Source: a virus
DNA length: 29,193 bases
IMG/VR virus record: IMGVR_UViG_3300037119_002282
Coordinates: 1-29,193 of that record
Direction: 5' to 3' (one strand)
The notes under the pieces were generated by a model that had not been told where the DNA came from, made no database searches, and was given only the letters and a program-made list of their open reading frames with translations. A program made the position numbers and the translations under genes. This document shows positions 7,178-16,798 of the stretch, one piece after another. Position 1 is the first letter of the stretch. Every line of letters starts with the position of its first letter.

Positions 7178-9136
7178 CTAGGGCGCGTTCCGGCCGGCCG
7201 TGCCGGGGGCGTACATCTGCGGCGTCCAGCCGGGTGGAGGCGGGCCGGGGTAGCCCGGCCACGGAGCGACGCCGCCGGGGGGAACCTGCCCCGGCGCCAG
7301 TGGAGCCTCGGGTGCGCCGGGGGCCACCGGCGCGGTTGGCGTGACGGGTGCCTCGGTGGGTGCCACGCCCGGCCCCATCCCAGAATTGTTCTGCCAGGGT
7401 GCGGTGAATAGGGCCGAGGCGTCCGAGTCGATCAGCCCAGGCGGCATCGGGGCGGCGCTCGTGACCAGTTCGCGCGCGAAGTCGCCGGTGGCCTTGCCGC
7501 CGCCCAGCGTGTCGATGAACTGCGGCACCCACGCCTGGGCGATGGCGAGCGGGTCCACGCCGAAGGATGTCTGTCCGGGGCGGAACATCGCCTTCTCGGC
7601 CATCGAGGACGCGGTGGTTATCAGGTTCTGGGCGAGGGCACCGCCCGACGAGACGCGCTGGTTCAGGAGAGAGACGCCCGAGTTGCGGCGGTTGGCCTCG
7701 GCGCGTTCGCGCATCGTGGCGATGGCTTCGGGGGAGGTGCCCTGCATCGCCGCGAGCGTGGTCTGCGAGGTGGCCTTGAAGAAGGCGTCGGCCTGCTCTC
7801 GGGTGATGTCGCCCCGGCGGTACTTGGCCGCCAGGTCGTTCACCAGCGTGTCGTGATCCTTGAGCACGCGCTGGCGCAGCGGGATGAGTTCGTTTTCGAG
7901 TTTCTTGATCTCAAGCGCGGTCTTGGCGTCGTTCAGGGCAGCAGAGGCGGCCGAGCGGCCTTCCCCGGCGACGGCGCGGCCCTCGGCGGCGGCGGCGCGG
8001 GCTTCGGCGGCCGGGTCGATGGTGGTCACGGTGAGCCGACCGTCGGCGCCGGCGGCGACGGCATGGTTACCTATAAAGTGCCACGACGGCGGACCACCGG
8101 TGACCGGGGTGAACTTGTTGTCGGTCCCGACGCGGCCGGCGACGCCGTTGATGGTCGTGATCGTGGGGGTGATGCCGGCGACCGATTTGAGGGCGCCACC
8201 TGGGAGGATCTGGAAGATTTCACCGCCGGGGCCGGTGATGTAGTCCTGCTTGTCGGTGGTGACCTCTTCGTCCAAGTCGAAGAGCGGGGTCACGACGGTC
8301 TTGCCGGCCGCGTCAGTGGTGATCTTCGAGGTCCGCTTGATGGTCCTGGGCGGCAGGATCTGCCCGTTCGCAACCCGCTGACCGGGTTCTTTAACGATGG
8401 TTTCCCGGTAGACCGGCTGGCCGGTCTGAGCGCGGTTGACCTTGTACTCGGCGAGTTTGTCGTCCACGAGGCGCGACCAGATCAGGGCGGCCCGACCGTC
8501 CGGCTCCAGGTCCGGCATCGGCCTCCAGTCGTTGGTCGTCGTCGAGCCGTAGGGCGCCGACCACTCCTGGATGCGGCCGGTTTCCCAGGTGCGCCGCCAG
8601 ACGTAGATGTCCTTGTCGCGCGTGATCGAGTCGGTGTAGCCCGGCTCGGGCGCGATGAACTTCGGCCCGTCGGTGACGGCGACGCGGCCAGGCTTCGGGC
8701 CTGGGACGACGGGCTGCTCCATGGATGCGCCTCCTGCGGGGTTGGACACTGGATCGAGTTCGGCGGCTTCGGCCGTCCGCGCGCCGAGGATGTTCTTGAC
8801 GTAGAGTTTCGACTCCTCGTAGCCGCGTCCCAGGTTCCACTGGTTCACGGCGCCCCCGCCGCCGTTGTAGTGCACCAAGGCGCGGGTCCAGTCGCCCTTG
8901 TACTGCCGGAGCAAGTCGCCCATCCAGTTAGCGGCGTAATGCAGGCTCGCGATCGGGTCGCTCGGGTCCACGCTGGGGTGATACTTCGAAACGATTTGAG
9001 CAATGCCTTGCGCGCCCGCGCCCGAGCGGGAGGTCGGGTTGAAGCCGGACTCCTGGTTGATCTGTCGGACGAATTTCTCCGGGTCAATCCCGGCCTCGCG
9101 CGCGGCGTCGCGGGCGATCTGCCTGTAGTCCGGCAT
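7178..9136 (-). CDS. virion-associated lytic transglycosylase (SLT domain)
   Basis: The 652-residue product begins with a soluble lytic transglycosylase domain. It shows FVRQINQESGFNP with the catalytic Glu at residue 29, then GAGAQGIAQI, and later DWTRALVHYNGGGGAVN with the aromatic signature near residue 95. Such enzymes cleave the MurNAc-GlcNAc bond of peptidoglycan without water. In virions they help DNA pass the cell wall. The middle (about 170-340) is beta-rich, followed by a coiled-coil stretch rich in Ala, Glu, Lys and Arg (about 370-480). The C-terminus is a Pro/Gly-rich tail. Its ATG overlaps the TAA of the 2040-residue gene (TAATG), which suggests coupled expression and joint packaging into the particle. 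Confidence 0.88.
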   Translation of the reverse strand: MPDYRQIARDAAREAGIDPEKFVRQINQESGFNPTSRSGAGAQGIAQIVSKYHPSVDPSDPIASLHYAANWMGDLLRQYKGDWTRALVHYNGGGGAVNQWNLGRGYEESKLYVKNILGARTAEAAELDPVSNPAGGASMEQPVVPGPKPGRVAVTDGPKFIAPEPGYTDSITRDKDIYVWRRTWETGRIQEWSAPYGSTTTNDWRPMPDLEPDGRAALIWSRLVDDKLAEYKVNRAQTGQPVYRETIVKEPGQRVANGQILPPRTIKRTSKITTDAAGKTVVTPLFDLDEEVTTDKQDYITGPGGEIFQILPGGALKSVAGITPTITTINGVAGRVGTDNKFTPVTGGPPSWHFIGNHAVAAGADGRLTVTTIDPAAEARAAAAEGRAVAGEGRSAASAALNDAKTALEIKKLENELIPLRQRVLKDHDTLVNDLAAKYRRGDITREQADAFFKATSQTTLAAMQGTSPEAIATMRERAEANRRNSGVSLLNQRVSSGGALAQNLITTASSMAEKAMFRPGQTSFGVDPLAIAQAWVPQFIDTLGGGKATGDFARELVTSAAPMPPGLIDSDASALFTAPWQNNSGMGPGVAPTEAPVTPTAPVAPGAPEAPLAPGQVPPGGVAPWPGYPGPPPPGWTPQMYAPGTAGRNAP

Positions 9137-12100
9137 TACCGCACCCCCAGCGCGTCGCGGCGCGCGATCTGGTCGCTACGCCGTCGCGCCAACGCACGCT
9201 CGCCGATCCGGGACACGATGCGCTCCCTGGCCTCGGTGTGGGCCGCCGCAATCGCCTCGTTGACCAGCGTCTTGCGCGCCGAAAGCGAACCTTGTCGGAA
9301 CGCACTCGTGCGCGCGACGCTGGAGAGCCGCCGTTCCAAGAGAATGTTCGCGCGCTCCTGGAACGAGGTCTGCTCCTCGCGCGTCAAGGGCGCCCCGTTG
9401 ATGTCGCCCGGAACGGCCGATGCGTCGGGCCGCAGCCCGGCGTCGTAGAGCATCGCGCGGTGCTCGGGGGTCACCGCCGACTCGCGGGCTTGCTGGAGCC
9501 GCTCGCCGCCCTCGCGCCGCACGAACCGGCCGAGCACGCCGCCGGCCAGCGGGATGTCCTGCGGACTGGTGGACGCAGGCCCCTTGCCGGTTCGCAGCGA
9601 CTCCAGGATCTGCGAGCCGCCATGGGCCTGCTTGGCGATCGTGCCGGCTACGTCGCGGGTGGCGAACTCCACCTGGCTGGGACGCACGTCCGGGTAGATG
9701 CCGGCCTGGGCAGCGCCGGCGTTGATGCCCTGCGAGAGCATCCTGGATAACGGGGACGCCGACTCGTCGGCGCGCTGGGTCACGATCGGGCGGTGCGCGA
9801 ACTGGTCCCAGCCGGCCTCGCCGGTCCTGAGTTGCGCGACCGTGGACGCGCCGGGGAATCCGACCTGGCTCGTCTCGGTGATCGGCGACGCCTGTTGGAA
9901 GATCGACTGTCCCAGGCGCGTCCAGGTCTGCGGGTCGCGGCCTTGCGCGCGATCCCCGATCTGGCGCACCAGCGCCAGCACCGGCCCGTAGGTCCGAATC
10001 GGGATCAGGATGCGGTGCTGGTCCGGCTGACCTCGCGCGTTCTCGGTTTCGCCGGGGAGTACGAAGTTGAGTCCCCGCGCCAGGATGCTGGACGAGGTGT
10101 CGTCGGCGATCTCGGAAGTCGCCTCGTCGCGGTGGTTCCAGGCTTGCTCCAGGAGGTAGAGCGGGATCAATGCCGCCATGGTCTTGACGAATCCGGCCGG
10201 ATTCTCGTGGTAGCTGCGCGGAATCGCGGCCAGCGCCTGCACGGCCGGGTTCAGGAACGCGACGAGTTGGGTGGCCTGCTTGGTCCACTCGCCGCCCATG
10301 TGAAAATCGATCGTACCGGTGCGTCCGGCCTGCATCGCCTGCCCCGGCGTCGTCGGCGTCCAGAGGGTCTGCTTCTTGCCGCGCGTCACGGTCGTCGTCG
10401 TCTGATGACCGGTCTGAACCGAGCCCACGGTCGTCGGTCGGAACGTCGAGCGGGTCAGGCCCTGGCCCTTGATGCGGCTGGAGACAGGCCCGGTCCCGAG
10501 CGGCTCACCCGAGGCGAGATGGCTCATTCCCACGCGCGTGCCGAGTTCGAGGCGCTCCCCGATTGGCCGCACGACCCGGCTGGCCTTGGTGGCCGCGAGT
10601 CCGAGCGCGGCCCCTCGGGCGGCGCCGAGCACGCGCTCGCCCGGCGTCGTCTCCTCGTCGCCCTGGAGCGCGCCGAAGGCGGCACCGCCGGCGGTGCCGG
10701 CCGCCTGGATCTTGCCCTGCGGGACCAGCAGCATCGAGAGCACGCGCTTCAGGTCGGCCGAATTATTCACCTCGAACGTGCCGGGCGACTTCAGCCGGTC
10801 GTACTCGGCGCCGACTTTCACCGGGGCGCGCTCGAAGTAGCCGGACATGCCGCCGCCCTGGCGCAGGAACTCGGCGGTACGCCCCTTGAACTCGCCCTGC
10901 ATGATCCCGCGCATGGCGTCGGCGTAGTTCGTGAGCAGGAACGCCCAGACCTTCGGGATGTTCTCGGGTCCGCCTTCGCGGATCGAGCCCCGTAACGTCG
11001 CGTCGAACAGGTCCGCCGAGACGTTGCCGGCCAGGGCGAAGCCCGGATCGTGGGTCGTAACCATGTCCTTGAACCACTGGATCGAGGAGGCCATCCAGCC
11101 GAGGACGCCGGTCAGGCGGTTCGATCCGGCGATGCCGATCGCGTCGGCCGCTTCCTTGGAGGGCGCGGTGTAGTAGGTCTTAACGCCGTCCACGTAGCCC
11201 GAGAACACGGTGCCGGCTTTGTTGGCTTTGGTCAGGGCACCGGGGGTCTGCGGGTTGACCTCGGGGAAGGCTTGCGCCATCAAGGGCGACTGTTCGCGCA
11301 GGTTGTGGAACGCCAGGAAGCGGCGGTTGACCTGGCGTAGTTCCTCCGACTCGTAGGCGTCGCGGAAACTGGCCACCAGCGGCGTCTCGCGGGCCTGCGC
11401 GGTCCCTTCGACCGAGAGCGCGTGGGTCGGCGAGCCGGGGACGTTCAGATTCTTGCCGGACGCCTGGACAGCCGACCGCTCGGCCCGCCAGCCTTCCAGG
11501 TACGGGGTCACGACCACGCGCGCGTAGTGGGGGTAGATGTCCATCCACTCGGCGGCCTGCGCCTGCGAGGTGAGGCCAGCCTGCACGTCGAGGTTCAGTT
11601 GGCGTTGGTTGAACTTCACCACCTGATCGGCGAAGGCGGTGACCTTCTGGTGCTCGGCCGGGCCGAGGTTCTCCTCAAGGAGCCGCAGCACGAGTGCCGA
11701 GTCGGCCTCGTCCACATCGCCCGAGAAGGCGCGGACGGCGCCGGTGCCGGCCTTCCTGGCCTCGTGCACGGCCGCCACGTCCACGTTGTGCATCGCCGTG
11801 AGATAGGCGTTGACGGGCTCCTCAAGACCGGCGTCGGCAATCGCGCGCACCAGCGGCTTGTACTCGTCGTCCAGGAGGACTTTGGTGGCCATGTACGGGT
11901 TGCGGTAGCCCTGGATGGTGATCCGCTCGTCGTCGCGGAGATCGCGCTTCAGGATGTCGCGAGCGACTTGCTCGAACTGACTCCAGTCGGTGGTCCGGTC
12001 GGTGACGAGGCGCACGAACTTACGCCGCAGCGTCGGCACCAGTCCGAGGTGCTCGTAGATCGGCGCGGTCGGGGCCGGCCCGGTGGCGCGAGCGGACTGC

Positions 12101-15100
12101 GACGCCGTGATCTTCCGAAGGGCGGTTTCGCCCTGGGCGCGTTCGGCCGGGGTGAGTGGGCTGCCGCCACCCGCGACCGCGTTCAGGCGCGTGGACGCGG
12201 CGGCGTTGCGAAGCGCCGCTCGTGCGGCCGGGTTCGTGGCCTGGTGCGCCAGGAGGGCGCCCGCCCCGGCCCCGGTGGCGAGCCGACCGGCGCGACGAAG
12301 CGCGTAGTCCGAGTCCGACTCGTCGGGGCGCTGGGGTTCGGTGGTCTGGTCAGCGGCGAAGGCGCCGGCGGCACCACCCACGGTGTGTGGGGACGCGAAG
12401 AGTTTGAATCCTTCCTTGCGAGCGGCGCGACTCATCGCCTCGGGGATATCGAAGGAGTGGACGGCGGCGTCGCTCGCGGCGCGGTCGATGCGGTATCCGA
12501 GAATCGTCGCCAGGTGGTCCGAGCCGTAGAGCGAGATCGCCTTCTTAGAGGAGTCACCGTTCGCCATCGCGCCGTTGATGTTCTTGAGTTGGTCGAGGAG
12601 GTACTGCTTGTCGGAGGCGTGCAGGGAAATCTCGCCCCGACTGATCCGGTCGGATACCGTCTGCAACTCCGCGAGCGTCATCTCAGGGCCGGTGTAGTTC
12701 GCGGTGCGCTCACCAGCACGACGCAGGCGTGACGCGCCGGTGTCCGACACGGGCTGGCCTTGCCCCGGCACCATCCGGCCGGTTGGGCGCAGGCCGTCCA
12801 TCTCGGGGAAATCCAGGTCGGCGAACCTTGGGTCGTTGGGTGCTGCACTCGTGCTCGCACCGAACTCCCGTCCGACTTTATCGGCAGTCCTGGGGAGGTT
12901 CAGCCCGCCCTTGTCCTGACCAGCTGGCAACGGGTCGTAGAACGCCGGCATCCCGCGCCTGATGCGCTCGGCTTGCTCAGGGGTGGCGTTGTCGATGTAG
13001 CGGTCAATCTGCTGAGCGCCAGTCGTCCACGTGATCCGGTCGTAGCCGTTGTCACTGGCGTACCGCACCATTCTCTTCCAGGCGAGGTCCACCCAGGTGT
13101 TCTTGAACGGGGCATCAGGAACAGCCTTCTTGAGGTTGGCCTGAAGTCGCTGGTATTCGAGTTGCTTGGCAGCGTCGAACTCGGGTGCCGATTTCAGTTC
13201 CGCGTCGAGTTTCGCCAGTCGCGCCTCGGCTTCGGGCGTGTAACCGAACTTACGGCCAGCCTGGTGCATGTCCGACTGGACTTCCTCGATGTGCAGCACT
13301 CGCCGGCCGTCGGCGTCCACCCGCCCGTTGTAGCGCACGTGGGCGAACGGGTTGACGACATCGGGCCAATGCTGGTGACGGTAGGTGCCCTCCCCCTGCC
13401 CAGCCAGCACGACGCGGCGGTAGCGATTAGCGAACTCCTGATCCGGCCAATCTCGCAACGAGTCCGGGTAGCCACGTTTCGCGGCCTCGGCGCGTAGTTT
13501 GGCTGCCTCACTCCTATCCGGGAGCGTCAGGACGAGTTCGCCGTAGCCGGTTTTTGGGCCAGAAAGTTGATACGTGTCGTACTGCGTCGTCGGGCGGCCC
13601 ATCCTCGCATGGACGACAGCGCCTTCGGCCATCGCCGCCTCACGGGTTGGGTAGAACTGCCCACCCTCCCAGGTGTTGGGATTGCGGTGAAACGAGCCGT
13701 CAACTTCGAGCATCCAGCCGTTGACCTGTTGGCGGACGTTCATGCGCGGCGCACCCGTATCGCGCGAGCCGTTGGTGAAAAACTCGCCGTGGCGCTCCTG
13801 CCACGGAACTGGCGGTACGTGGCTCGAATCGAGTTCGGTGACGGTGATCTCGTTGTCGTCTAGGTGCGCCAGGATTTCGTCCCTGGTGACCTTCTGCCCC
13901 AACCTCGGTCGCAGGAACTCGTCGATCCCGGTCCACTGGCGCTCTTCGACCTTCACTCCGGCATCGGCCAGGAGTTTCTGGACGCTCTTGCCGGTCGCGG
14001 TCGCAGGCATCTTCTCGTCGAGGGTCCGGCGAAGCAGGGAATAGAACACCGGAGCGTCCGGTGTCTCGTCCACCCCCATGCCGGGTCCGGTTTCGTCGCC
14101 GAACTTCACACCATCGGGTGGCCCAGGAACGTCGATACGCGGCGTTTCCGGCGTACTCCCCGTGGGCATATCGTTCGCAGGTGTGTGCAGAACAGGTGGC
14201 TCAGGAAGCGCAGGAGAAGTGGGCATATCCGGGGTCGTCGCGGGTAGATCAGCGGCGATTTCACCGGGCCGTGTGGTGGTAATACTCGGGATCGCCTCCC
14301 GGACCTGAGCCAGGTCGCCCTCGGTGAGTGCCGCCGCCTCGGGGCCTGCGATCTGCTTGAACGCCTCCACGCTGGAGACAGCCTGACGGACCTCGGCTGG
14401 CGTCAGGTGGGCGAGGACGCGCCGCGCGAGGCCCACGAGCGCCGGCGATGCAATCGTGGCGACCGAGCCGATCGTGGCCCCGGTTCCGATGTTCTCGGCG
14501 GTGTCGCGCGCGTTCGCTCCGGTCGCGGCCGAGTAGCCCGCGCCCGCGCCCGCGCCCGCGCCGATCAGTCCGAGCCCGACCTTGCCGCCCATCCCGGCCA
14601 GGCCCCCGACGAGGTTGAGCGGGTCCATTCCGAGACGCACGGCCGAGTTGACCGCGCCACTCACAAGACCGCCTGTGGGGTCCGTGGCGACGTTTTGCTC
14701 CAGGCTGCGGTCGAAGCCCTCGTTGGACCCAGCCAGGCCCTGGCGGGCAATCTTGGCCCCAGGAGACTCACCAGAGTCCTGTCCGGGCACGGGGATGCCG
14801 GCGCCCAGCGCCTGAGCCGGCGCTTGCAGCCCCGACAGGACCGAGGCGCCGACGCCGAGCGCAGATTCACCCAACCCGCGCTCGGGTGGCAGGCCCTGCA
14901 CAACCCCCGGCTCGGCGATCTGCCGCTGGGAGGGATCGAATCCTCCCTGAAATCCCCCACCCGGATCGGACTGCTGCGGTGTCACGAACGACTCGCGACC
15001 GGTGATCTCGACGCCTGGCGGCTCGATGCTGCGCGGCGGGGCCGGGACGGCTGGCGGATCGCGCGGGATCGGGGTGCCATCGGCGGTGTAGCCGGCCTTG

Positions 15101-15258
15101 AGGAGCGCGAGCGTGAACTCCTTGCGCGCCAGGTCCGCCCATTGATCCGCGATCACGCCGCGCTTCTGGGTCGCCCAGTCGTCGGCGTCGCTCTGGAGTT
15201 TCTGGGCATCGATCGCCCAGCGCGGGACGAACTGAAAAAAGTCCCGTCGCTCAGGCAC
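9136..15258 (-). CDS. giant virion protein (large polyvalent protein type), 2040 aa
   Basis: The start is a GTG at 15258, 14 bases after the preceding gene. Residues 1-400 are low-complexity with a Gly/Ala-rich, membrane-active-looking segment (about 215-245). Residues about 404-735 match a module known from phage and mobile-element large polyvalent proteins: FYSLLRRTLDEKMP, WTGIDEFL, HIEEVQSDMHQAGRKFGY, DAPFKNTWVDLAWKRMVRYA and ITWTTGAQQ. A central helical part follows. A C-terminal module then has FLNPAVQALAAIPRSYHENP, ALIPLYLLEQAWNHRDE and ILIPIRTYGPVLALVRQIGD, which resembles large-polyvalent-protein-associated domains of ejected virion proteins. The end is helical and basic. Size and place next to the transglycosylase point to an internal protein injected with DNA. 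I see no RNA polymerase motifs, so it is not an obvious N4-type virion polymerase. Confidence 0.85.
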   Translation of the reverse strand: MPERRDFFQFVPRWAIDAQKLQSDADDWATQKRGVIADQWADLARKEFTLALLKAGYTADGTPIPRDPPAVPAPPRSIEPPGVEITGRESFVTPQQSDPGGGFQGGFDPSQRQIAEPGVVQGLPPERGLGESALGVGASVLSGLQAPAQALGAGIPVPGQDSGESPGAKIARQGLAGSNEGFDRSLEQNVATDPTGGLVSGAVNSAVRLGMDPLNLVGGLAGMGGKVGLGLIGAGAGAGAGYSAATGANARDTAENIGTGATIGSVATIASPALVGLARRVLAHLTPAEVRQAVSSVEAFKQIAGPEAAALTEGDLAQVREAIPSITTTRPGEIAADLPATTPDMPTSPALPEPPVLHTPANDMPTGSTPETPRIDVPGPPDGVKFGDETGPGMGVDETPDAPVFYSLLRRTLDEKMPATATGKSVQKLLADAGVKVEERQWTGIDEFLRPRLGQKVTRDEILAHLDDNEITVTELDSSHVPPVPWQERHGEFFTNGSRDTGAPRMNVRQQVNGWMLEVDGSFHRNPNTWEGGQFYPTREAAMAEGAVVHARMGRPTTQYDTYQLSGPKTGYGELVLTLPDRSEAAKLRAEAAKRGYPDSLRDWPDQEFANRYRRVVLAGQGEGTYRHQHWPDVVNPFAHVRYNGRVDADGRRVLHIEEVQSDMHQAGRKFGYTPEAEARLAKLDAELKSAPEFDAAKQLEYQRLQANLKKAVPDAPFKNTWVDLAWKRMVRYASDNGYDRITWTTGAQQIDRYIDNATPEQAERIRRGMPAFYDPLPAGQDKGGLNLPRTADKVGREFGASTSAAPNDPRFADLDFPEMDGLRPTGRMVPGQGQPVSDTGASRLRRAGERTANYTGPEMTLAELQTVSDRISRGEISLHASDKQYLLDQLKNINGAMANGDSSKKAISLYGSDHLATILGYRIDRAASDAAVHSFDIPEAMSRAARKEGFKLFASPHTVGGAAGAFAADQTTEPQRPDESDSDYALRRAGRLATGAGAGALLAHQATNPAARAALRNAAASTRLNAVAGGGSPLTPAERAQGETALRKITASQSARATGPAPTAPIYEHLGLVPTLRRKFVRLVTDRTTDWSQFEQVARDILKRDLRDDERITIQGYRNPYMATKVLLDDEYKPLVRAIADAGLEEPVNAYLTAMHNVDVAAVHEARKAGTGAVRAFSGDVDEADSALVLRLLEENLGPAEHQKVTAFADQVVKFNQRQLNLDVQAGLTSQAQAAEWMDIYPHYARVVVTPYLEGWRAERSAVQASGKNLNVPGSPTHALSVEGTAQARETPLVASFRDAYESEELRQVNRRFLAFHNLREQSPLMAQAFPEVNPQTPGALTKANKAGTVFSGYVDGVKTYYTAPSKEAADAIGIAGSNRLTGVLGWMASSIQWFKDMVTTHDPGFALAGNVSADLFDATLRGSIREGGPENIPKVWAFLLTNYADAMRGIMQGEFKGRTAEFLRQGGGMSGYFERAPVKVGAEYDRLKSPGTFEVNNSADLKRVLSMLLVPQGKIQAAGTAGGAAFGALQGDEETTPGERVLGAARGAALGLAATKASRVVRPIGERLELGTRVGMSHLASGEPLGTGPVSSRIKGQGLTRSTFRPTTVGSVQTGHQTTTTVTRGKKQTLWTPTTPGQAMQAGRTGTIDFHMGGEWTKQATQLVAFLNPAVQALAAIPRSYHENPAGFVKTMAALIPLYLLEQAWNHRDEATSEIADDTSSSILARGLNFVLPGETENARGQPDQHRILIPIRTYGPVLALVRQIGDRAQGRDPQTWTRLGQSIFQQASPITETSQVGFPGASTVAQLRTGEAGWDQFAHRPIVTQRADESASPLSRMLSQGINAGAAQAGIYPDVRPSQVEFATRDVAGTIAKQAHGGSQILESLRTGKGPASTSPQDIPLAGGVLGRFVRREGGERLQQARESAVTPEHRAMLYDAGLRPDASAVPGDINGAPLTREEQTSFQERANILLERRLSSVARTSAFRQGSLSARKTLVNEAIAAAHTEARERIVSRIGERALARRRSDQIARRDALGVR

Positions 15259-15272
15259 CGGGGATCATCTCG

Positions 15273-16307
15273 TTACGGATTCGCGACGAGCGTGATGCGG
15301 CTCGCAGCCGACGAGGCGGCACGCAGGAGGAGCGCGTTCCCGGCCACCAGGCCGCTCGCCACTCCGATGACCAAACGCATCTCCTTGCGGGTGATGATCG
15401 AGGCGGAAAGCGCCGTGCACGCGGTCGCGGCACCGGCGGCCGTGCCGACCTCCCAATCAGCGGCGGCCGACACGGTCACGGTCGGGGCGACGGCCATCTC
15501 GACCGGGAAACGCACGATCACGATGCCGGCGGTGGTCGAGGTCGCCTGGCCGACGCCGGCGTACTGGTTGTTGTCGAGCCCACCGAGTTCCTGGCAGTAC
15601 CGCTGGCAACGCAGGAGTTCGCCGGCCGGGTGCAACGGCACGAAACGGCCAGCGGTGCTGCCGACGATCAGCGTGGCGTTGTCGAGCTTCCCGGCGGCGG
15701 TCGCCACGTCGAACATCGCGCTGACGACCAGCGTCGTGGCGCCGACCGGAAGCGTCGTCGTGACCGAGAGGACTTCGAGGCCAGCCGCGACGTTGTAGGC
15801 CGAGTGCGCGCTGGTCGAGCCGTCGAAGATCCGCAGGCGCACCGTGCCGGCGACGTTGGACTGCACCAGCATCGAGAACGTGATCACGCTCCCCCGCAGC
15901 GCCTCGAAGCCCTCGATCTTCTGGTTGAACGAGGCCCCGGTCCCGAGCCCGGCGTGGACGTACACGAAGGCGGCGCAGTAGAGCGAGCCCAGGCCACTGT
16001 CGGCGGTGTCTCGACTGATCGCCAGGGTGGAGGTGGTCAGCGACTGGTACCACCGATCCGGGCCGTAGGCGAGGTGGGCCGTGAACGGCCCGGTCCCGCG
16101 CTGCCACTGCTCCATCCCACCGTTGGTCAAGAGGTCGCCCCGGATGTCGCCTTGCAGGGTCGAGAGATCGCCGGTCCCGATCAGGCGCTTGAAGTTCACG
16201 CCGTCGTGCAGGTAGAGGACGTTTTCGACCGCGAGCAGATCGGCCTGCTCTTGCTCGCCGGGCGGCGTCTCGCCCTGCCAGAAGCGCCCCGGTCGGGAGT
16301 TCGCCAT
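15273..16307 (-). CDS. tail-fibre-like protein with carbohydrate-binding beta-sandwich
   Basis: The 344-residue product has an N-terminal stretch ending in LYLHDGVNFKRLIGTGDLS. It then shows LLTNGGMEQWQRGTGPFT followed by DRWYQ, the usual opening of the beta-sandwich, carbohydrate-binding-like domain found in phage tail fibres and neck appendages. A long Thr/Val/Ala-rich beta region follows (about 90-200), then LHPAGELLRCQRYCQELGG, a signature common in fibre proteins just before the C-terminal beta domain. A role in host-surface binding is likely. The ATG at 16307 comes one base after the TAG of the preceding gene, so translation is probably coupled. Confidence 0.82.
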   Translation of the reverse strand: MANSRPGRFWQGETPPGEQEQADLLAVENVLYLHDGVNFKRLIGTGDLSTLQGDIRGDLLTNGGMEQWQRGTGPFTAHLAYGPDRWYQSLTTSTLAISRDTADSGLGSLYCAAFVYVHAGLGTGASFNQKIEGFEALRGSVITFSMLVQSNVAGTVRLRIFDGSTSAHSAYNVAAGLEVLSVTTTLPVGATTLVVSAMFDVATAAGKLDNATLIVGSTAGRFVPLHPAGELLRCQRYCQELGGLDNNQYAGVGQATSTTAGIVIVRFPVEMAVAPTVTVSAAADWEVGTAAGAATACTALSASIITRKEMRLVIGVASGLVAGNALLLRAASSAASRITLVANP

Positions 16308-16308
16308 C

Positions 16309-16686
16309 CTAGACCACGCCTGTCGTCGGCGGCATCTCGGGGATACCGGCGGGCACGCTGGGAGCCGGCGGCGGCGCGAGCGTCGGGATGCCCATCGAGG
16401 GCGGCTCGGCGGGCTGGGCGTAGACCGGGCCGGCGGCGTGGTAGTTCCCCAGCGCGGCTTCGAGCGCGGCCTTCTGCTCCTCGGTGTACGTGCCGAGGAT
16501 CATCTTCCCCAGAGGAGTGGTCCACTCCTTCGCCCAGAACTCCAGCGCCTCGTTGCGCGTTTTGGCGACCGTGAACGGCGGGCGCTCGCCGGGCGGCGTG
16601 ATCGCGTCACGGAGCGCGTTTTTGCGTTGAATCATGCGCGTGGCCAACAACGCCGACCGCTGTTCCATTCTGTGTTGCGCAGGCAC
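16309..16686 (-). CDS. small phage structural-region protein, 125 aa
   Basis: A GTG start at 16686 lies 7 bases after AAGGGG. The product has a basic N-terminus (VPAQHRMEQRSALLATRMIQ), then a helical part with ALEFWAKEWTTPLGKMILG and EEQKAALEAALGNYH. The tail is Pro/Ala-rich (from about residue 85). I do not recognise the family. An uninterrupted frame runs upstream to 17151, but there it lies antiphase to three better-supported small genes, so I do not extend it. Its neighbours are tail-fibre-like genes, so a role in tail or fibre assembly is possible. Confidence 0.7.
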   Translation of the reverse strand: MPAQHRMEQRSALLATRMIQRKNALRDAITPPGERPPFTVAKTRNEALEFWAKEWTTPLGKMILGTYTEEQKAALEAALGNYHAAGPVYAQPAEPPSMGIPTLAPPPAPSVPAGIPEMPPTTGVV

Positions 16687-16690
16687 GGGC

Positions 16691-16798
16691 TTACCCCTTC
16701 TTTTTGGGCGGCGTGGGGCTACCGGCCCGGAAGCGCGGCAGGAGTTTTTTCGCGATGGTTGTTCTCTGGAGCGTTTTCTCGGTCGTCTGCGTCGCCAC
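16691..16798 (-). CDS. small basic protein, 35 aa, overlapping the gene upstream
   Basis: GTG 16798 is preceded by AGGAG at a 7-base distance. The product begins VATQTTEKTLQRTTIAKKLL and ends in PTPPKKKG. It overlaps the end of the 89-codon gene in a different frame. Third codon positions in the overlap are far more GC-rich in this frame than in the upstream gene's frame, which indicates that this frame is the one under coding pressure. Its stop lies 4 bases before the next GTG, and its last codons supply that gene's ribosome-binding site. It could instead be the C-terminal extension of the upstream protein made by a frameshift. Confidence 0.6.
   Translation of the reverse strand: MATQTTEKTLQRTTIAKKLLPRFRAGSPTPPKKKG

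Noticed and set aside
9136-15258. Virion RNA polymerase of the N4 type
   Set aside because: I could not find T7-like polymerase motifs in the protein. Its recognisable segments match polyvalent-protein modules instead.
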